Assembly: GCA_947044405.1 (NCBI GenBank)
Contig: CAMRHE010000330.1
Span: 930,001 to 994,000 of the forward strand
DNA length: 64,000 nucleotides
DNA from: Leptodactylus fallax
Lineage: Eukaryota; Chordata; Amphibia; Anura; Leptodactylidae
Reading direction: 5' to 3'
The translations under genes and the position numbers were made by a program. Shown here piece after piece: positions 52,370 to 64,000 of this stretch (the first letter of the stretch is position 1; each line of letters opens with the position of its first letter). Under the pieces are notes generated by a model. The model was not told the origin of the DNA and searched no databases. It saw nothing but the letters and a program-made list of their open reading frames with translations.

Positions 52370-52908
52370 ACATTTCAAATCCTGTATTTTTAATTTTTTT
52401 TTTTACAAAAATAAAAGTCTTAATAGTTCTTTTTGTCAGTTAACAAAATGATGTGAATGAAGAAAAGAGGAATCTGAATCCCTCAATATTTGGTGTGACC
52501 TTTGCCCTTTGGAGGAGGAGTCCTAGGAGTGATGATACGGCCCCCACAGATATAGCCCTGATCTCATCATCATCCAGTCTGTCTGGGATGACATGAAGAG
52601 ACAGAAGGATTGGAGCAAGCCTACATCCACAGAAGATCTGTGCTTAGTTCTCCAAGATGGCGGGAACAACCTCTCTGCCAAGTTCCTTCAAAAACTGTCT
52701 ATAAGTGAATTGAGAAGAATTGATGGAAGGCAAAGGGCAAAGGTCACACTAAATATTGATGGGATTTACATTTCTTCTTTCGTTTAATTACATAATTTTT
52801 TAATTAACAAAAATAAACTATTTACACTTCTATTTTTGAAAGCATTCTTACTTTGCAGGATGTTTCGACACCTGCCTAAAGCTTGTGCACAGTGCCATTA
52901 TACTGTAC
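52370..52908 (+). mobile_element. Deleted Tc1/mariner-like derivative (copy 2)
   Basis: Same non-autonomous subfamily as 2643-3126 in the opposite orientation. It keeps the C-terminal transposase remnant on the plus strand (MKRQKDWSKPTSTEDLCLVL) between AATATTTGGTGTGA and aatattgatgggatttacat. It shares with copy 1 the junction tttgccctttggaggaggag. The right end cacagtgccattatactgta is altered. Confidence 0.78.
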
Positions 52909-52972
52909 TAATACTAGTTATATTGTATACAAGATAATGTCAAACCAGATTAATATGATGAAACTGTATATA

Positions 52973-53346
52973 CAGGTGCATCTCAATAAATTAGAATATC
53001 TTTGAAACGTTCATTTATTTCAGTGATTCAGTAATACAATCCATAATCAGCGTCTTCCATGATTGTGTGTCCTACTGAACCAGACTGAGGGACCATTTAA
53101 AGGCTTAGGAAACCTTGGCAGGTGACACTGAATTTACAATACTGAACTTTTTTATAATATTCTAATTTTCTTAGATTTTGGTTTTCATTACCTGTAATCC
53201 ATAATCGACATTTACAGAAATAAAACACTTGAAATAGAAGACTCTGTGTGTAAGGAATCTAGAAAATATAGGAGGTCACGTTTTTAATTTAATTACTGAA
53301 ATAAATAAACATTTCAGAGATATTCTAATTTATTGAGATGCACCTG
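52973..53346. mobile_element. Tc1/mariner-like MITE ('CAGGTGCATCTCAATAAA')
   Basis: 374 bp flanked by TA (52971-52972, 53347-53348). The ends caggtgcatctcaataaatt and aatttattgagatgcacctg are perfect inverted repeats, a termini type I recognise from fish and frog Tc1-like elements. The inverted repeats continue inward (tagaatatctttgaaacgtt against aacatttcagagatattcta). No transposase remains. Confidence 0.92.
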
Positions 53347-53349
53347 TAC

Positions 53350-55140
53350 CTCCGATGAGGAACATGCATGCTCTGCCTTAAGATTCCAACAAGCTTTGGA
53401 GAAAGTAATCGTATATTAACTGCATAACTAGTGCTAAGTTATGTTTCTCATTTAAGAATGAACAGTAACATAGTCAGAAACAGAGTCAGGTGTCAAACGG
53501 AGAGCAGGTAATATACAACAACCTGGAGAATGAGATGGAGACATAGTATAGGCAGAGGACTGGCCAAGGGTCATAACCAGAAGTAAGACAATAGATAGTA
53601 GGCAACAAATCCAAGGAGGGAGGCACAAGCAGAATCTAGTAATGAAGCAAAAAAGGTCAGTGTCTAATTTAGGAACAGACATCAGGGAGAAGAACTACAA
53701 AACAGATGTACTATAATTTGCAAGTGAGGGGCCATGGCATCTTTTCTTTAAAATAGGCCTCCAAGCTTGACTTTATCAGCAGCCGCAGGTGGCTATGGAA
53801 ATCTCAAGCCAATGAGGCTCCATTAACAGTGTGTGGCACAGATGCCCTTCAGAGTCCTGTCATGTGCATGAGCCGTAAAGTTGCTCATACACATTACATG
53901 AGTATTGTGCAAAACTGCAAGATCAGCTTTCCATGCAATGGTTATGGGGGTGTCCTGACTGTACCCTAATGGGAGATGATTGTGGAAAGAAAACTTGACC
54001 ATGTCATATTTTGACATGTCCATTCCTTTTTCCCCCAAAATACTCCACCACTACAGGTATCTGGCAGCAGTTTATTCCACTTTCTTTATTGAGAACACCT
54101 GCACCCAAGGCCAAGTGTGCAGGTGTACATGAGGAATAAAAGACGGACAGCCCCTTTAAGACTGATGCACTTCATTAAACGATGAAGTTGAGCAACCACT
54201 TAGTAAAAGAGTCACTGCATGAAGAGTCAGCTGCAAGAAAATGCATTCTGCATCATTATTGCTAGAAAAGAATCCTAACAATGTTGTCCTGTTACTGTGA
54301 CCACTTTGTTGCTACGTCATTCCGATTATGCTTGAGCTATATCGCCATCGTGACTACTTTTGTGGTGTCGGCTGCGCCTTATATTCTTTACTTCATTGTA
54401 CAAAAATTCTAATTTTTCCCTAAGTAAAAGGGGTTGAATGGTTAAAAAAAATCCCATAAATATTGAATTCCAGCAGGACAATAATACAGTCTGGTTGATG
54501 ACATTATTAGGTCACCATTTCAATATGCTAATGCATTTCCACAATTACATGTAATTAACTGTGTCTGCCCAATGGGTAATTGGAGCATTGAAGACAGGAA
54601 TATTTTACTGTCCTCGGAGCGGAGCGTTATTTGACAGGGAATCCAGGGAATCTTTCACCTACGAGAAGAAAAATGTGCTAAGTGTCAATCCCGAAGACGT
54701 AAATGAATAACACTCGGTTATATGACTGTGGATTGAGCAGTTCAGGGACAGAAAATTGTGATCCCATCCAGTAAATTGTGGACTCTTTTACTATTATATC
54801 TTATGTGTTAACCTTTGCACTTTTTGGAGGAACAACCTTGTCACTGAAGAAGCATTACAGGAGCTTCACATATACTAAACTGTGGATAGGGGTAAAAAAG
54901 TTGGCAACATTTGGCAAATACACATATAAAAACCTATAGACTTGCATTCATAACATGGTCATTCAGAGGTTTTAGTCACATTGTGTGATGCATAACAGGG
55001 CCCTATATTGGTGCACATATAGATAGCTCAGACATATCAGATTCGGCAAATAAATGTTACTGTTTGTATAATGAAAGATACATTTTTTTAAAGAAAAAAA
55101 ATTACTTTCTGTATCGATTCCTTAGGGTTTTCTAGATCTC
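53350..55140. other. No gene seen
   Basis: No exon, RNA gene or transposon end recognised. A TTAA-MITE right end may lie near 54150 (agcccctttaag). Confidence 0.45.
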
Positions 55141-55144
55141 TGCT

Positions 55145-55310
55145 GACGCTAGGTTCACACTAACATTCAGGTTTCCATCCTTCTAGTTTGCTTGGGGACC
55201 TGAAAAATGGAAACCCTATCCGCTTAAAAAGCAGTTACACTTGGAAACCCACGGACCCCATAGACTATAATGGTCTCATGGTCTCTGTCACATCTGTCCC
55301 AAAAAGTGAG
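55145..55310. mobile_element. MITE fragment, 'CTAGGTTCACAC' family
   Basis: gctaggttcacactaacatt, then gtttccatcc, cttggggacctgaaaaatgg and ccccatagactataatgg in the family order. The right end is missing. Confidence 0.65.
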
Positions 55311-55329
55311 CAGGGCTATAGTCCATCTC

Positions 55330-55792
55330 CTGGTTGCGTTATTGACAATGGCCCTGATTTGTAGCTCACTAGTTGTCAGCCTCACTAGTTCACTTCAGCT
55401 TCATTTTTCTGATTCCCACTGTGAGGATAGAGGTAACCAACCTAGTCCCTTTTCCACACTTGAAAACCCAGTGGAGTTAATTTTGATGCCCAATTTGCTA
55501 TTTAGGTTCTCTATTGTCAAGTTGGTGGTATTTTACCAAAGCAGACAATGGGGGTGGTTTTGAACTCTCTAGACAGTGTTGGAGAGCTCTGATCAATGCT
55601 CCCTTTCCTGCTTTGGTCTTAGACCACCCACTTGACAGTAGAGAACCTAACTAAAGAGAAACTAACTGCAGTGATTGCTCAGGAATGGTGGGAACTACAG
55701 AGAAAATTCCAACTTTGCTGAAATCAGAGGAATTGTGCCTATAAAAGGATACAAAAAATGGAGTTGATGGAGATGGTGGAAGGTCCTCTTTA
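55330..55792. mobile_element. TTAA-type MITE, 'AGAGGACCTTTC' family, left end lost
   Basis: It ends ggtggaaggtcctctttaa. The segment tgctcaggaatggtgggaac to gaaaattccaac matches the copy at 60619-60992. Confidence 0.5.
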
Positions 55793-56579
55793 AAGACCAA
55801 GAGCTCTTTATTGCAACCAATACTACTTCCAATATTTGTCTATGAAGATTGCATAGCTTTGTGCTTGATGTTATGTACCTGTTTGTTAGTTTTCCCTGTA
55901 TACTACTTATACAGAGGCGATATTCCTTATATCATACTTAAGTATTTTGGACTATGCAGTGACTCGTGCCTGTAATTGCCTTTGAAAAGTGATTAGTATC
56001 TAGTGATTTACAGAAAATGCCTACACAAGGGAATTGTATAAGTCTCCGGATTGGAAAAGTCAGCTGGACAGGAGAACTTAATTAGATTTCTTCCCGCCTG
56101 CTCTCGGCACAGAAGTGATCCATTATTTTGTGAGGTTACTTTATTATGGTAATATCCTCTCTCCTCCATGATTTGTCTGAGCCTATTTACACTTAATTAC
56201 TACAGAGCGGTTGTGAATTTCGTCTTGTAACACGAGCGGTAATTACGTCAGTTAATCAGTCCAATTTAGGTCGATCAGACAGGACTCATCGGAGGTAGGT
56301 TTCTTGAGGACACTTATGTTATACAAAAATTAAGTAAACCTGTCAGTCCTATTATAATTATCTCTGTTATTATATTATTTTTATCATATTATTATCCATC
56401 TGAGGCTGGGTATCACATACTGAGTACACCACATCTTTGGTGCGCTTAAGATGTGGGTAAAAAGGGCGACAACGTGGAAAATACAGTTGGTTTTTTATGT
56501 GGTCATTAAAAATGTCCAGTCTCCATGTCCCAAAATTTTCTTGTCTGCAATCAATGGCTTCTATACATAAATAATAACA

Positions 56580-56689
56580 CAGTGGTCTTCACTCGTCGCC
56601 CCCCTATAACTACAACTCCCAGCAGTTCAGGGCATGATGAAAAGTTGTAGTTTGTCACCAGCTGGAGAGCCACAGTTTGAAGACCACTG
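56580..56689. mobile_element. Short hAT-type MITE
   Basis: 110 bp with ends cagtggtcttcac and tgaagaccactg. The core actacaactcccagca pairs with the later ttgtagttt, as in many hAT MITEs. No clear 8-bp duplication. Confidence 0.65.
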
Positions 56690-56745
56690 AGACATCAGTA
56701 ATTCTTCTCGCTATCTCATGTAATGGTTACTATTCAGCTGCTGTC

Positions 56746-57079
56746 TTAAAGAGGACCTTTCACCACCTCCAAGTACAGCTGAATACATCATTTAAAAGCT
56801 GCTGCTCCACTGATTCCAACACAATTGGAATTTTTTTTTATCTAGCCCCCTCCATTCCAGAGCAATCAATGCTGTTAGTTTTGGTGTCTGATATGCTATT
56901 TAAGCTCTATGCTGCCAGGAAGGCGGTGTCAGGAAAGAGCAGGCAAGGGGTGTGATTCTGAGCTCTGACACTGGCTGCCTGTGATTGGAGCTCTGAATCA
57001 CGTCCCCTGTCTGACACCGCCCTTCTGACATTACAGAGCTTAAATAACACATCAAATGTCAAAAATAACTGCACTTGTT
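56746..57079. mobile_element. TTAA-type MITE, 'AGAGGACCTTTCA' family, right end lost
   Basis: It starts TTAAAGAGGACCTTTCACCA. The interior is palindromic: aaggcggtgtcagg pairs with ctgacaccgccctt, and agctctga occurs on both sides. It runs into the next repeat near 57080. Confidence 0.55.
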
Positions 57080-58072
57080 GCTCGAGAATGGTATATATTG
57101 CTGCTATTGCCCACAATCAGTGCCAGCAAAGCTGACCGAGGCGCCATTTTGCCAGGGATTGCTGGCACTCGGAGCTAGATCCTGGGCATGAGAGCTGGGA
57201 GCCTGGGAGGTTTGTCTGCCATTTACTTCTATTGCAGGTTGCTCTATGCAGCCTGAAATAGAAGTGCCGATATTTTGCAATGCATTGCAGTGCATTAGCA
57301 TTGTAATACATTGCATCAGAGATCAGACCCCCTGAGGTTCAAGACCCCCTAGGGAGTCTAATAAATGTAAGAAAAATATTTTTTAAAAAGTAAAAAAAAA
57401 TTATTTTAAAAAATTAAAATATTAAAAATTTAAATCTCCCTGCTTTCCCTAGAACACATATAAAAGTACTTAAATACTGTGAAACACAAACACATTAGGT
57501 ATCCCAGTGTCAAAAAATAATTTTCCATATGGTGAATGCCGTAGCGGGAAAAAAAAATCTAAAGTGCCGAACCGCTGTTTTTCCACTGTTTTGCCTCTGA
57601 TAAAAATTTGAATAAAAAGTGATCAAAGCAATAGCAATTCCCCAAAATGGTAGCACTAAAAAGTACACATGGCCCCACAAAAAAAAAAAAAAAACACCCT
57701 ATACATCCCCATACACGGAAGTATAAAAAATATAAATAAAAGTATATAAATTTGGCAATGCACTGAAACATAGAATACAGGTGACATGTCATTTTGGCTG
57801 CAGAGTCAACACCATAAAAATGAAGCCCATGAGAAAGTCGCACAAATGCACTTTTTCTCCAATTCCACCCAATTCAGAATTTTTTCCCAGCTTCCCAGTA
57901 CATTGTACAGAATAATAAATGGTACCATTATGAAGAAGCATTTGTCCTGCAAACAATAAGCCCTTATATGGCTCTGTGAACGAAAAAAAAAAAAAAGTTA
58001 TGGGGTTTGGGAGGCGGGGAGTCAAAAACTAAAATAAAAAGTCGAAAAATGTCATCCGTGGGAAGGGGTTAA
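57080..58072. mobile_element. 'TTAACCCCTTCC' repeat, truncated at one end
   Basis: It ends ggaaggggttaa. The A/T-rich middle, poly(A) tracts (57678-57692, 57979-57995) and the gggttttggaggcggggagt-like end resemble the complete relative at 19715-20604. The left terminus is not visible. ORFs inside have no domains. Confidence 0.5.
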
Positions 58073-58079
58073 GGCAATT

Positions 58080-58898
58080 GATCAGAAATTTTTTTTTAAC
58101 AAATTTAACATTAATTCCGTTCTTCCTTCTTCCAGGCAGTACTTTAGTTAGAAATATTAACGTATCGATAATCTAATTATCAATTGAGGTTATGTAGCTG
58201 TATAAAATCCTACTTCCATAATTCTGACATCTAGTAAATGTATTTTATGAATATTCACCCTCATTCTGAATCACTAAGCTACATTATACGGCAGGTTATT
58301 TCAATTCCACTTACACAAAAGACTTAAGATAAGACAAAATGTTATTCCTGCTGTAAATTGTGTGAATCAGAGAAATAGTCACATCCTTATTTGCTTGAAT
58401 TTCTGGGAGTTAAGTACGTAATGATCTCACAAATAAGATAATACGTAAAATCTGCTGTTTTCTTTTTGCATCAATTTAGTTTAAATTTTCAAAGATTCCT
58501 AATAAAACAGATGTAATCTTATGAATATCAGAATATCAGCTTGTGTATATGGATACCTAGCTAGCAGCATAACTTGAATCTCCTGCAGTTACAAGTAGCT
58601 TGATATAACGGCATAAAATCGATAGAAATAGGATTTATATAAATACTATACATCTACACATCCATTTATTGTTCCATTGTTCTAGTCTTTCACCATAACC
58701 CAGCATATCAGCCCATCCCCGCAGATGGATAGAATAGGGTCACCTAAATCATATGGTGCTTTTATTTAGTATATGGAGCTCTGCTAGTTCCGACGCACTG
58801 TGGCCTTGCAAACAGCATTAGGATAGATTATTAATAGTATAATTTTGGATGGGGTTGTTGGTGTAAATGTACCTGGAATGGTCACATTGAAGATTACT
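58080..58898. other. No gene seen
   Basis: AT-rich, without repeat ends or exon-like sequence I can recognise. Confidence 0.45.
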
Positions 58899-59149
58899 CT
58901 AGGTTCATACTTGCGTTCGGGTTTCCATTCTTTGGGTCCACTTGGGGACCCGAAGAACAGAAACCTGAACAGCTTGTAAAGCTGTTACCCGTGGAAACCC
59001 GCGGACCCCATAGACTATAATGTGGTCCACCGGTTTCTGCCCAAGAAATGTGGAGAGAAAAGTCCTGCTTTAATCCCCACATTTTTCAAACGGATTCAGG
59101 GACGGAAACCCTGAACAGAATACAGGCACAGGTGTGAACTTAACCTTAG
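58899..59149. mobile_element. MITE, 'CTAGGTTCACAC' family
   Basis: ctaggttcatacttgcgttc at the left and aggtgtgaacttaacctta at the right. One of the better-kept copies; internal blocks are as in 36199-36420. Confidence 0.75.
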
Positions 59150-59189
59150 TTGTGACCTCTGAAACCTCTATTACCTTAATATGATAGAC

Positions 59190-60203
59190 AAGGGGTCGGC
59201 AACTTTCGACACACCAGCTGCTGTGAAACTACAATTCTCAACATTATTATTATTATTGTTTATTTATATAGCACCATTAATTCCATGGTGCTGTACATTG
59301 TTATATTAATTCCTTGGTGCTTTACATATGAGGATTTACATACGGTACACCAGATATACAAAACAGATAATACTAACAGTGACCAACTGGCACAGCGGGA
59401 TAGAGGGCCCTGCCCCAAGGGCTTACAATCTATGAGGGAAAAGGGATAGAGACAGAAGGTGGGGATAGAGGCTGTACAGGTGGTGGTGTGGTGATAGTAG
59501 TGTTATTGGAGGTTGCAGGCCTTCCTGAATAGGTGAGTCTTCAGGGCCTTCTTGAAGCTTGTGATTGTGAGGGTCAGTCTGATGTGTCTTGGTAAAGAGT
59601 TCCAGAGTATGGGGGATGCCCGGGAGAAGTCTTGGAGACGTTTGTGTGAAGAGCGGATAAGAGCAGAGCGGAGTAGGAGGTCTTTGGAGGATCGGAGGTT
59701 ACGTGTGGGCAGGTAGCGGGAGATTAGGTCGGAGATATATGGAGGGGACAGGTTGTGGATGGCTTTGTATGTCAGCGTTAGTAGCTTGAACTCTATTCGC
59801 AGGGCGATGGGTAGCCAGTGAAGGCATTGGCAGAGGGCGAGCAGCACAGTTTAAGGTGGACTGGAGGATGGCCAGAGTGTTTGCTGGGAGGCCATGGAGA
59901 AGGGTGTTACAGTAGTCTAGGCGGGAGATTATGAGGGCGTGGACTAGCATCTTTGTAGTTTCAGGGGTGAGGAAGGAATGGATTCGGTGGATGTTCTTGA
60001 CTTGGAGGCGGCAGGAGGTGTTGAGGGTTTGAATATGCGGCTTGAAGGATAGGTCAGTGTCTAAGGTTATCCCAAGGCAGCGGGCCTGTGGGACTGGGGT
60101 GAGAGTGGTGGACTTCCATAGGACTTCCATAGGAGTTCCAAGAACAGCAGAGCAAGTATGCATGCTGGGAGTTGTAGTTTTACAACAGCTGTTATCACCC
60201 CTG
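59190..60203. mobile_element. hAT-type MITE split by a LINE
   Basis: The left part starts aaggggtcggcaactttcga and continues to aaactacaattctca. The right part, atgctgggagttgtagtttt to ttatcacccctg, is its mirror. The 8-bp duplication tgatagac is perfect (59182-59189, 60204-60211). Almost all of the interval is the inserted LINE. Confidence 0.85.
59241..60155 (-). mobile_element. L2-like LINE, 5'-truncated
   Basis: Read on the minus strand it gives the C-terminal part of a non-LTR reverse transcriptase and the LINE tail. Seen are LGITLDTDLSFKPHI, ISRLDYCNTLLHGLP, HWLPIALRIEFKLLTLTYKA and SLPRHIRLTLTITSFKKALK, typical of the L2/CR1/Rex group. The frame shifts near 59845. The 3' end is a tatataaataa-type tail followed by an (ATT)n run at 59243-59258. 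It is not functional; the endonuclease and most of the RT domain are absent. Confidence 0.88.
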
Positions 60204-60618
60204 TGATAGACTAATATGATGTAGGAGAATCAGGAGTTGACTGATCGTACATTGTACAGCAGCTAGTTGCTTGGTAGTACAGCTCAGCCCTGTTCACTTA
60301 AATAGGACTAAGCTGCAAACAGGCCATGTGACCGAAAGTTGACATCACATGGTCTGTGAAGTGGAAGCAGCGCTCACTGAGCACTTCAAACAGCTGATCT
60401 GCAGAGGTCCAGGGTGTCAAGATTCCTGACCTTTGATTAATCAAAAGATAGGTCGTCAATCTTATAAGTCTAGAAAACCACTATAGGCTAAGGCCCCATG
60501 TAGTGGGCCGCAGCAAAAAAGTGTTGTGGGAAAAACTGTGGCGGCAACGCATTGCAGTTTTTGCCGTAGTGTTTTTCTGCTTGGTAAAAACAATCTGTTT
60601 TACATAAAAGAATAGAAT

Positions 60619-60992
60619 TTATAGAGGACCTTTCTAATCTTCCACCAACTCAAACTCTTTCCATACTTCAATAGGCTCTGCTCCACTGATTCTGGCACAG
60701 TTGGAATTTTTTCTCTAGCCCTCACCTTTCCTGAGCAATAAATGCTGTTCATTTCAGCACCCAATATGCAATATGCTAATTATACTAATTATACTCTCTA
60801 CTCTACTGCTCCATCTCAGGACTGCCCACTTAACTGCAGAGATCATAGTTGTGCTGAAACTAACAAAAATAACTGCTCAGGAATGGTGGAGGCTAGACAA
60901 AAAATTCCAACTGCATCACAATCATTGGAACAGCGCCTATTGAAGGATGCAATATATTGGAGTTGGTGGAGGAGGTGAAAAGTTCTCTTTAA
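60619..60992. mobile_element. TTAA-type MITE, 'AGAGGACCTTTC' family
   Basis: tagaggacctttctaatctt at the left and gtgaaaagttctctttaa at the right. The interior has gttggaattttttctctagc pairing with tagacaaaaaattccaac. It is the most complete of three copies of this subtype. Confidence 0.75.
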
Positions 60993-61957
60993 ACAGTGCA
61001 CTTGGTGCTTCTGTACAAGAAGTGTGGAATAAATATCCAGAAATCTGCTTTACTCCAGGCCCTTACACTCTCATACAAGACCCAGGAATACAGTTATTTC
61101 AGATATGTGGCTCCTGTACAACACAGTTGTATTCCTATCAGTCTATAAATGTATTTCTCTTCATTGTTTTCTACAGAAACTCTTAGCCGCTAGAACTGAG
61201 CTGAATCAGAAAACACCTGTGGGATCTTGGACCATAAATTTTAGATAAAAAGCCACAAAAATGTGTAATATTCACCACTGGTGAACTCTTTTAACACAGC
61301 AGGGTTGGTGTTTTAGCTCCCGTTCCAGTGGTAACCGCTTTATAAAGTGTAATTTAACCTAATAATCTACTTTGATTGAATGGCGGCCCACTGTGCGCAG
61401 ACCAGAACATGCATTACTCTGCTTTTTGATGTGTTCCCTTGCTTTCTTAATCTCTGTCCTAGTTAACACTATGTGGTTTAATGTAATTAAGTATTAAAAA
61501 TAAATCTGTGTTTGGTCTTGAAATCGGAAAGTTCATCCCTCGCTGTTTTGTTCTCCTAAATCAGAGAGCTCCCGCCATGATCTTATTGGTAGATTTACAG
61601 ACACATTATCTGGTTATGAGTTACCTGCCTTTTTATATTTTTGTAACGTTAAGCGGCAGATAACCTTGTGTGAACTTACAGTACAGGCTCCTTTACATCA
61701 AACATGAAATGGATTTACCGACTTCGCATTTTACCACTTTGTATCCCGTGTATTAAACCTCTAAGACTAAAAAGCGATTCTCCTCTTTAAGTTTTATTCT
61801 GCAAAGTCATGGACATGTCAGAAGATAATATTTGCAGGAAACCCATAAATTCCATTTCCATGCAGACTATTCACAGGGGTGGACACAGACTGGGGACCCT
61901 GTGCTAGAACAGCTATGGGCCTCTTGTTTTCTAATACCTCAGCATAGAGTGCCCTCC

Positions 61958-62699
61958 TTAAAGGGATTGTCTGGCATAAACTAAAACTTTAACACTAAGC
62001 CAAACCCCCTCCATCTGCCTAACTTCTATTTTACTCCTTTTAAAAAAAAATGCTAATTTACCCGTATGCCTGGGCTGTCATGTGACCGCCCCAGGCACAT
62101 TTTCTGATTTCCAGGTGACGTTCCATTTCGCTGTTTCGGGAAACGGGAGGTCACTGGTACTCCTCTCTCCCCCGTCCCCATCATACTCACCAATGCTCAC
62201 GTCCTCTTCTTCTGCTGGGCATCTCTTCCTTCACAAGGGATCTGGAGCTGGCACCTGTGCAATAGAACGACGCAGAAGTGAAGGGAATCAGCATTCTATT
62301 GCACATGCGTGGTAGGCCCACCAGCTCCCAGGTGCGGGCAGAAGAGGGGACAGCGGCACCGACGAAAGTCATCTCCAGGACGAGAAGTCAGGTAAGTATG
62401 ATGAGGTGCGGAGGGAGTTGGGGGACTGAGTTAGTTAGCTAGGTACTTAGGGCTAGTAGTTCGCGGGCTAGCTAGGGAAACAGGGGGGGTGTGAGGGAGG
62501 TTGTGCATCATGGTAGTTGTAGGCTAAGACAGCAGGAAGCTACCCATGTAAACAAACGCAGAGGATACCAGGAGCTCCCATAGAAAGCCAGAAATCACTC
62601 AAAACACTGCTAAAAGCATTTGGGTGCACTTATTAACCCATTGATAGCACTAACAGACCTTTTTTAAAAATAATTTTTTTGCCCGGAAAACCCTTTTAA
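61958..62699. mobile_element. TTAA-type MITE with outward donor motifs
   Basis: TTAAAGGGATTGTCTGGCAT at the left and gcccggaaaacccttttaa at the right. The GC-rich interior is bordered by ACTCACC (minus-strand GGTGAGT, 62185-62191) and AGGTAAGTAT (plus, 62391-62400). The border sequences (tggtgagtatgatggggac and aggtaagtatgatgaggtg) form an inverted repeat. No TGACGTCA, but the layout matches the hAT-like cargo. Confidence 0.6.
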
Positions 62700-64000
62700 G
62701 TCACACTAACAGTGCATCAGTAATATTAGCCATGGAGTTTATTACCATAGACATTTACCAACAGTCAAATTGATAGTAGATAACTACTGTTAAAGTGATT
62801 GGGCCCCCAACCTACTGGGCCCCTGTACAGTTGCACAGGATGCACACCTGCCTAGTCACATGAGGGAACCCCTTTGGTACATTAAAATGTATTCTGGTTC
62901 ATTGAGTTCTGAGGTTGGGTAAAAATGGGAAGGGTAGGGGATTACAAGAGACAGAAAAGGTCACTTCCTGGCTGTACTATTATAAGAGGTTAATGTTGTG
63001 TACATCCTACTGTCTGCCCAGTGAAGAAATAGGCTTGAGAATGCAGCAGGTTGTCAGGTGTCAGACCCAAGTCATTTTTTTGGACTTTGTACAGCATCAT
63101 AGGAATCCAAATCGGAGTTTTCAGGACATCATAGCCAGCTTGGAGGTAGAACCACTGATGCGGAGCAACCTGTAAAAAAATATATTGCACCCTCTACAGA
63201 GCCTGCAGTTATTTTACAGTATATTAGCCATAGACATATACTGTAGCATCAAACAACAAATAGGCGTATTCTCACTTTTCTTGGGTGTGCTATTATTAGG
63301 CATGACTCTATGAAGCATTTTACAATCAGTAGACCAATTAGCACAAAGCCATGGTGCAGGTACAAGATTGTGTCCCCAGGGAATAACCCTTTTCTTTATT
63401 TTTTAGGGTATGTCCATACTACATTATTGATACTTTGCTATATAGCTTTGTCCTTTATTGTATGGACTTTGTTCCTTGGAAAATTGCCCTAGTCATGACA
63501 TAGCTATAGGGATTGAAGGGGTACCAGTTAGTAACGGGCCCTGGAGGCCACAAAGGTCCTTCTGCCGCATAAAATATACCACTATTCTAAATAACACAAG
63601 GAAGGTAGGGGTCCCATTAAAGATTTTTGCAATGGGGTCCAGGAGCTTCAACTTACGCCTTTGCCCTAGTCAGAGCTGACATGTTACCTCCTATTTTTAA
63701 TAGAGGGAATACTGCTCACATTTCCCACAGCATGTAGTGGGTGGAACCTTAGATGCCTTGTAAAAAGGTTTGGATTTTTGGCACCTGCTGAAGATATGTT
63801 AGAGAGAAAGACATGTGACAGGTGTGGCTGAAAAGTCTGAGGGCAAGGAGACACAACATTGAACTACCATTGTTAGTGAAAGAGCTAGAACAAAAAAGGG
63901 ACTGCTTAGCTTCGTGGTATCACAACTTGGTGTTAGTTGGCAGGATCCTGAAACTCCATCTGTTAGGATTCAGATGCAAGGTAAGAAATGTACGAGTCTA
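62700..64000. other. No gene seen
   Basis: No recognisable exon. The segment 63480-63680 (gctatagggattgaaggggt) has the wording of worn hAT-type repeats, but no paired end is visible. Confidence 0.4.

Overview
The window reads as nuclear DNA of a vertebrate, most likely a frog or toad. It is AT-rich and CpG-poor, gene-sparse, and packed with DNA transposons: Tc1/mariner, hAT, a pogo/Tigger-like MITE and TTAA-flanked MITEs. It also holds one V-SINE, one L2-like LINE and one solo LTR. The anuran assignment is inference from this repeat mix. The sequence itself proves only an intron-containing vertebrate locus.

Gene content: the only host gene I can support is the 3' end of WDR37, on the + strand. 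Three coding exons (3252-3386, 6197-6311, 7541-7672) have good splice sites and matching phases and end at a TAA. They encode the last ~126 residues, the C-terminal WD40 blades, of a very conserved WD-repeat protein. The 3' UTR follows. AATAAA signals lie at 8130, 8389 and, much further out, 13063. I found no other host exon in 13-64 kb. Human WDR37 is followed by the large gene ADARB2 on the opposite strand, but I recognised no ADARB2 exon here.

Layout: 1-7672, WDR37 introns and exons with MITEs and microsatellites. 7673-18236, 3' UTR or intergenic DNA with TTAA MITEs and a long hairpin MITE (14561-14911). 18237-21400, a hAT-like element with an internal minisatellite, then a TTAA-flanked repeat. 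21798-28282, a stack of nested transposons: a Tc1 element whose transposase has a single nonsense codon, a 45-bp minisatellite, an old Tc1/mariner relic split by a hAT element, and a second Tc1 element on the minus strand. 29183-29600, a pogo-like MITE. 31665-35528, a TTAA MITE and a deleted Tc1 copy. 38358-40250, a V-SINE and a solo LTR inside a duplicated segment. 41693-49402, three more hAT-like elements. 50398-53346, a TTAA MITE and two deleted Tc1/mariner derivatives. 55.1-62.7 kb, MITEs and an L2-like LINE nested in a hAT MITE.

Most interesting pattern: five hAT-like elements, at least four with clearly different terminal repeats, carry a similar cargo. This is a ~30-bp minisatellite or related tandem repeat next to a GC-rich core that holds a perfect TGACGTCA (CRE/ATF) octamer. 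In most of them the core is bordered by 5' splice-donor consensus sequences pointing outwards on both strands. This suggests a shared module that has moved between element families, possibly a mobile bidirectional promoter plus first exon. The module's recurrence is visible in the sequence; the function is inference.
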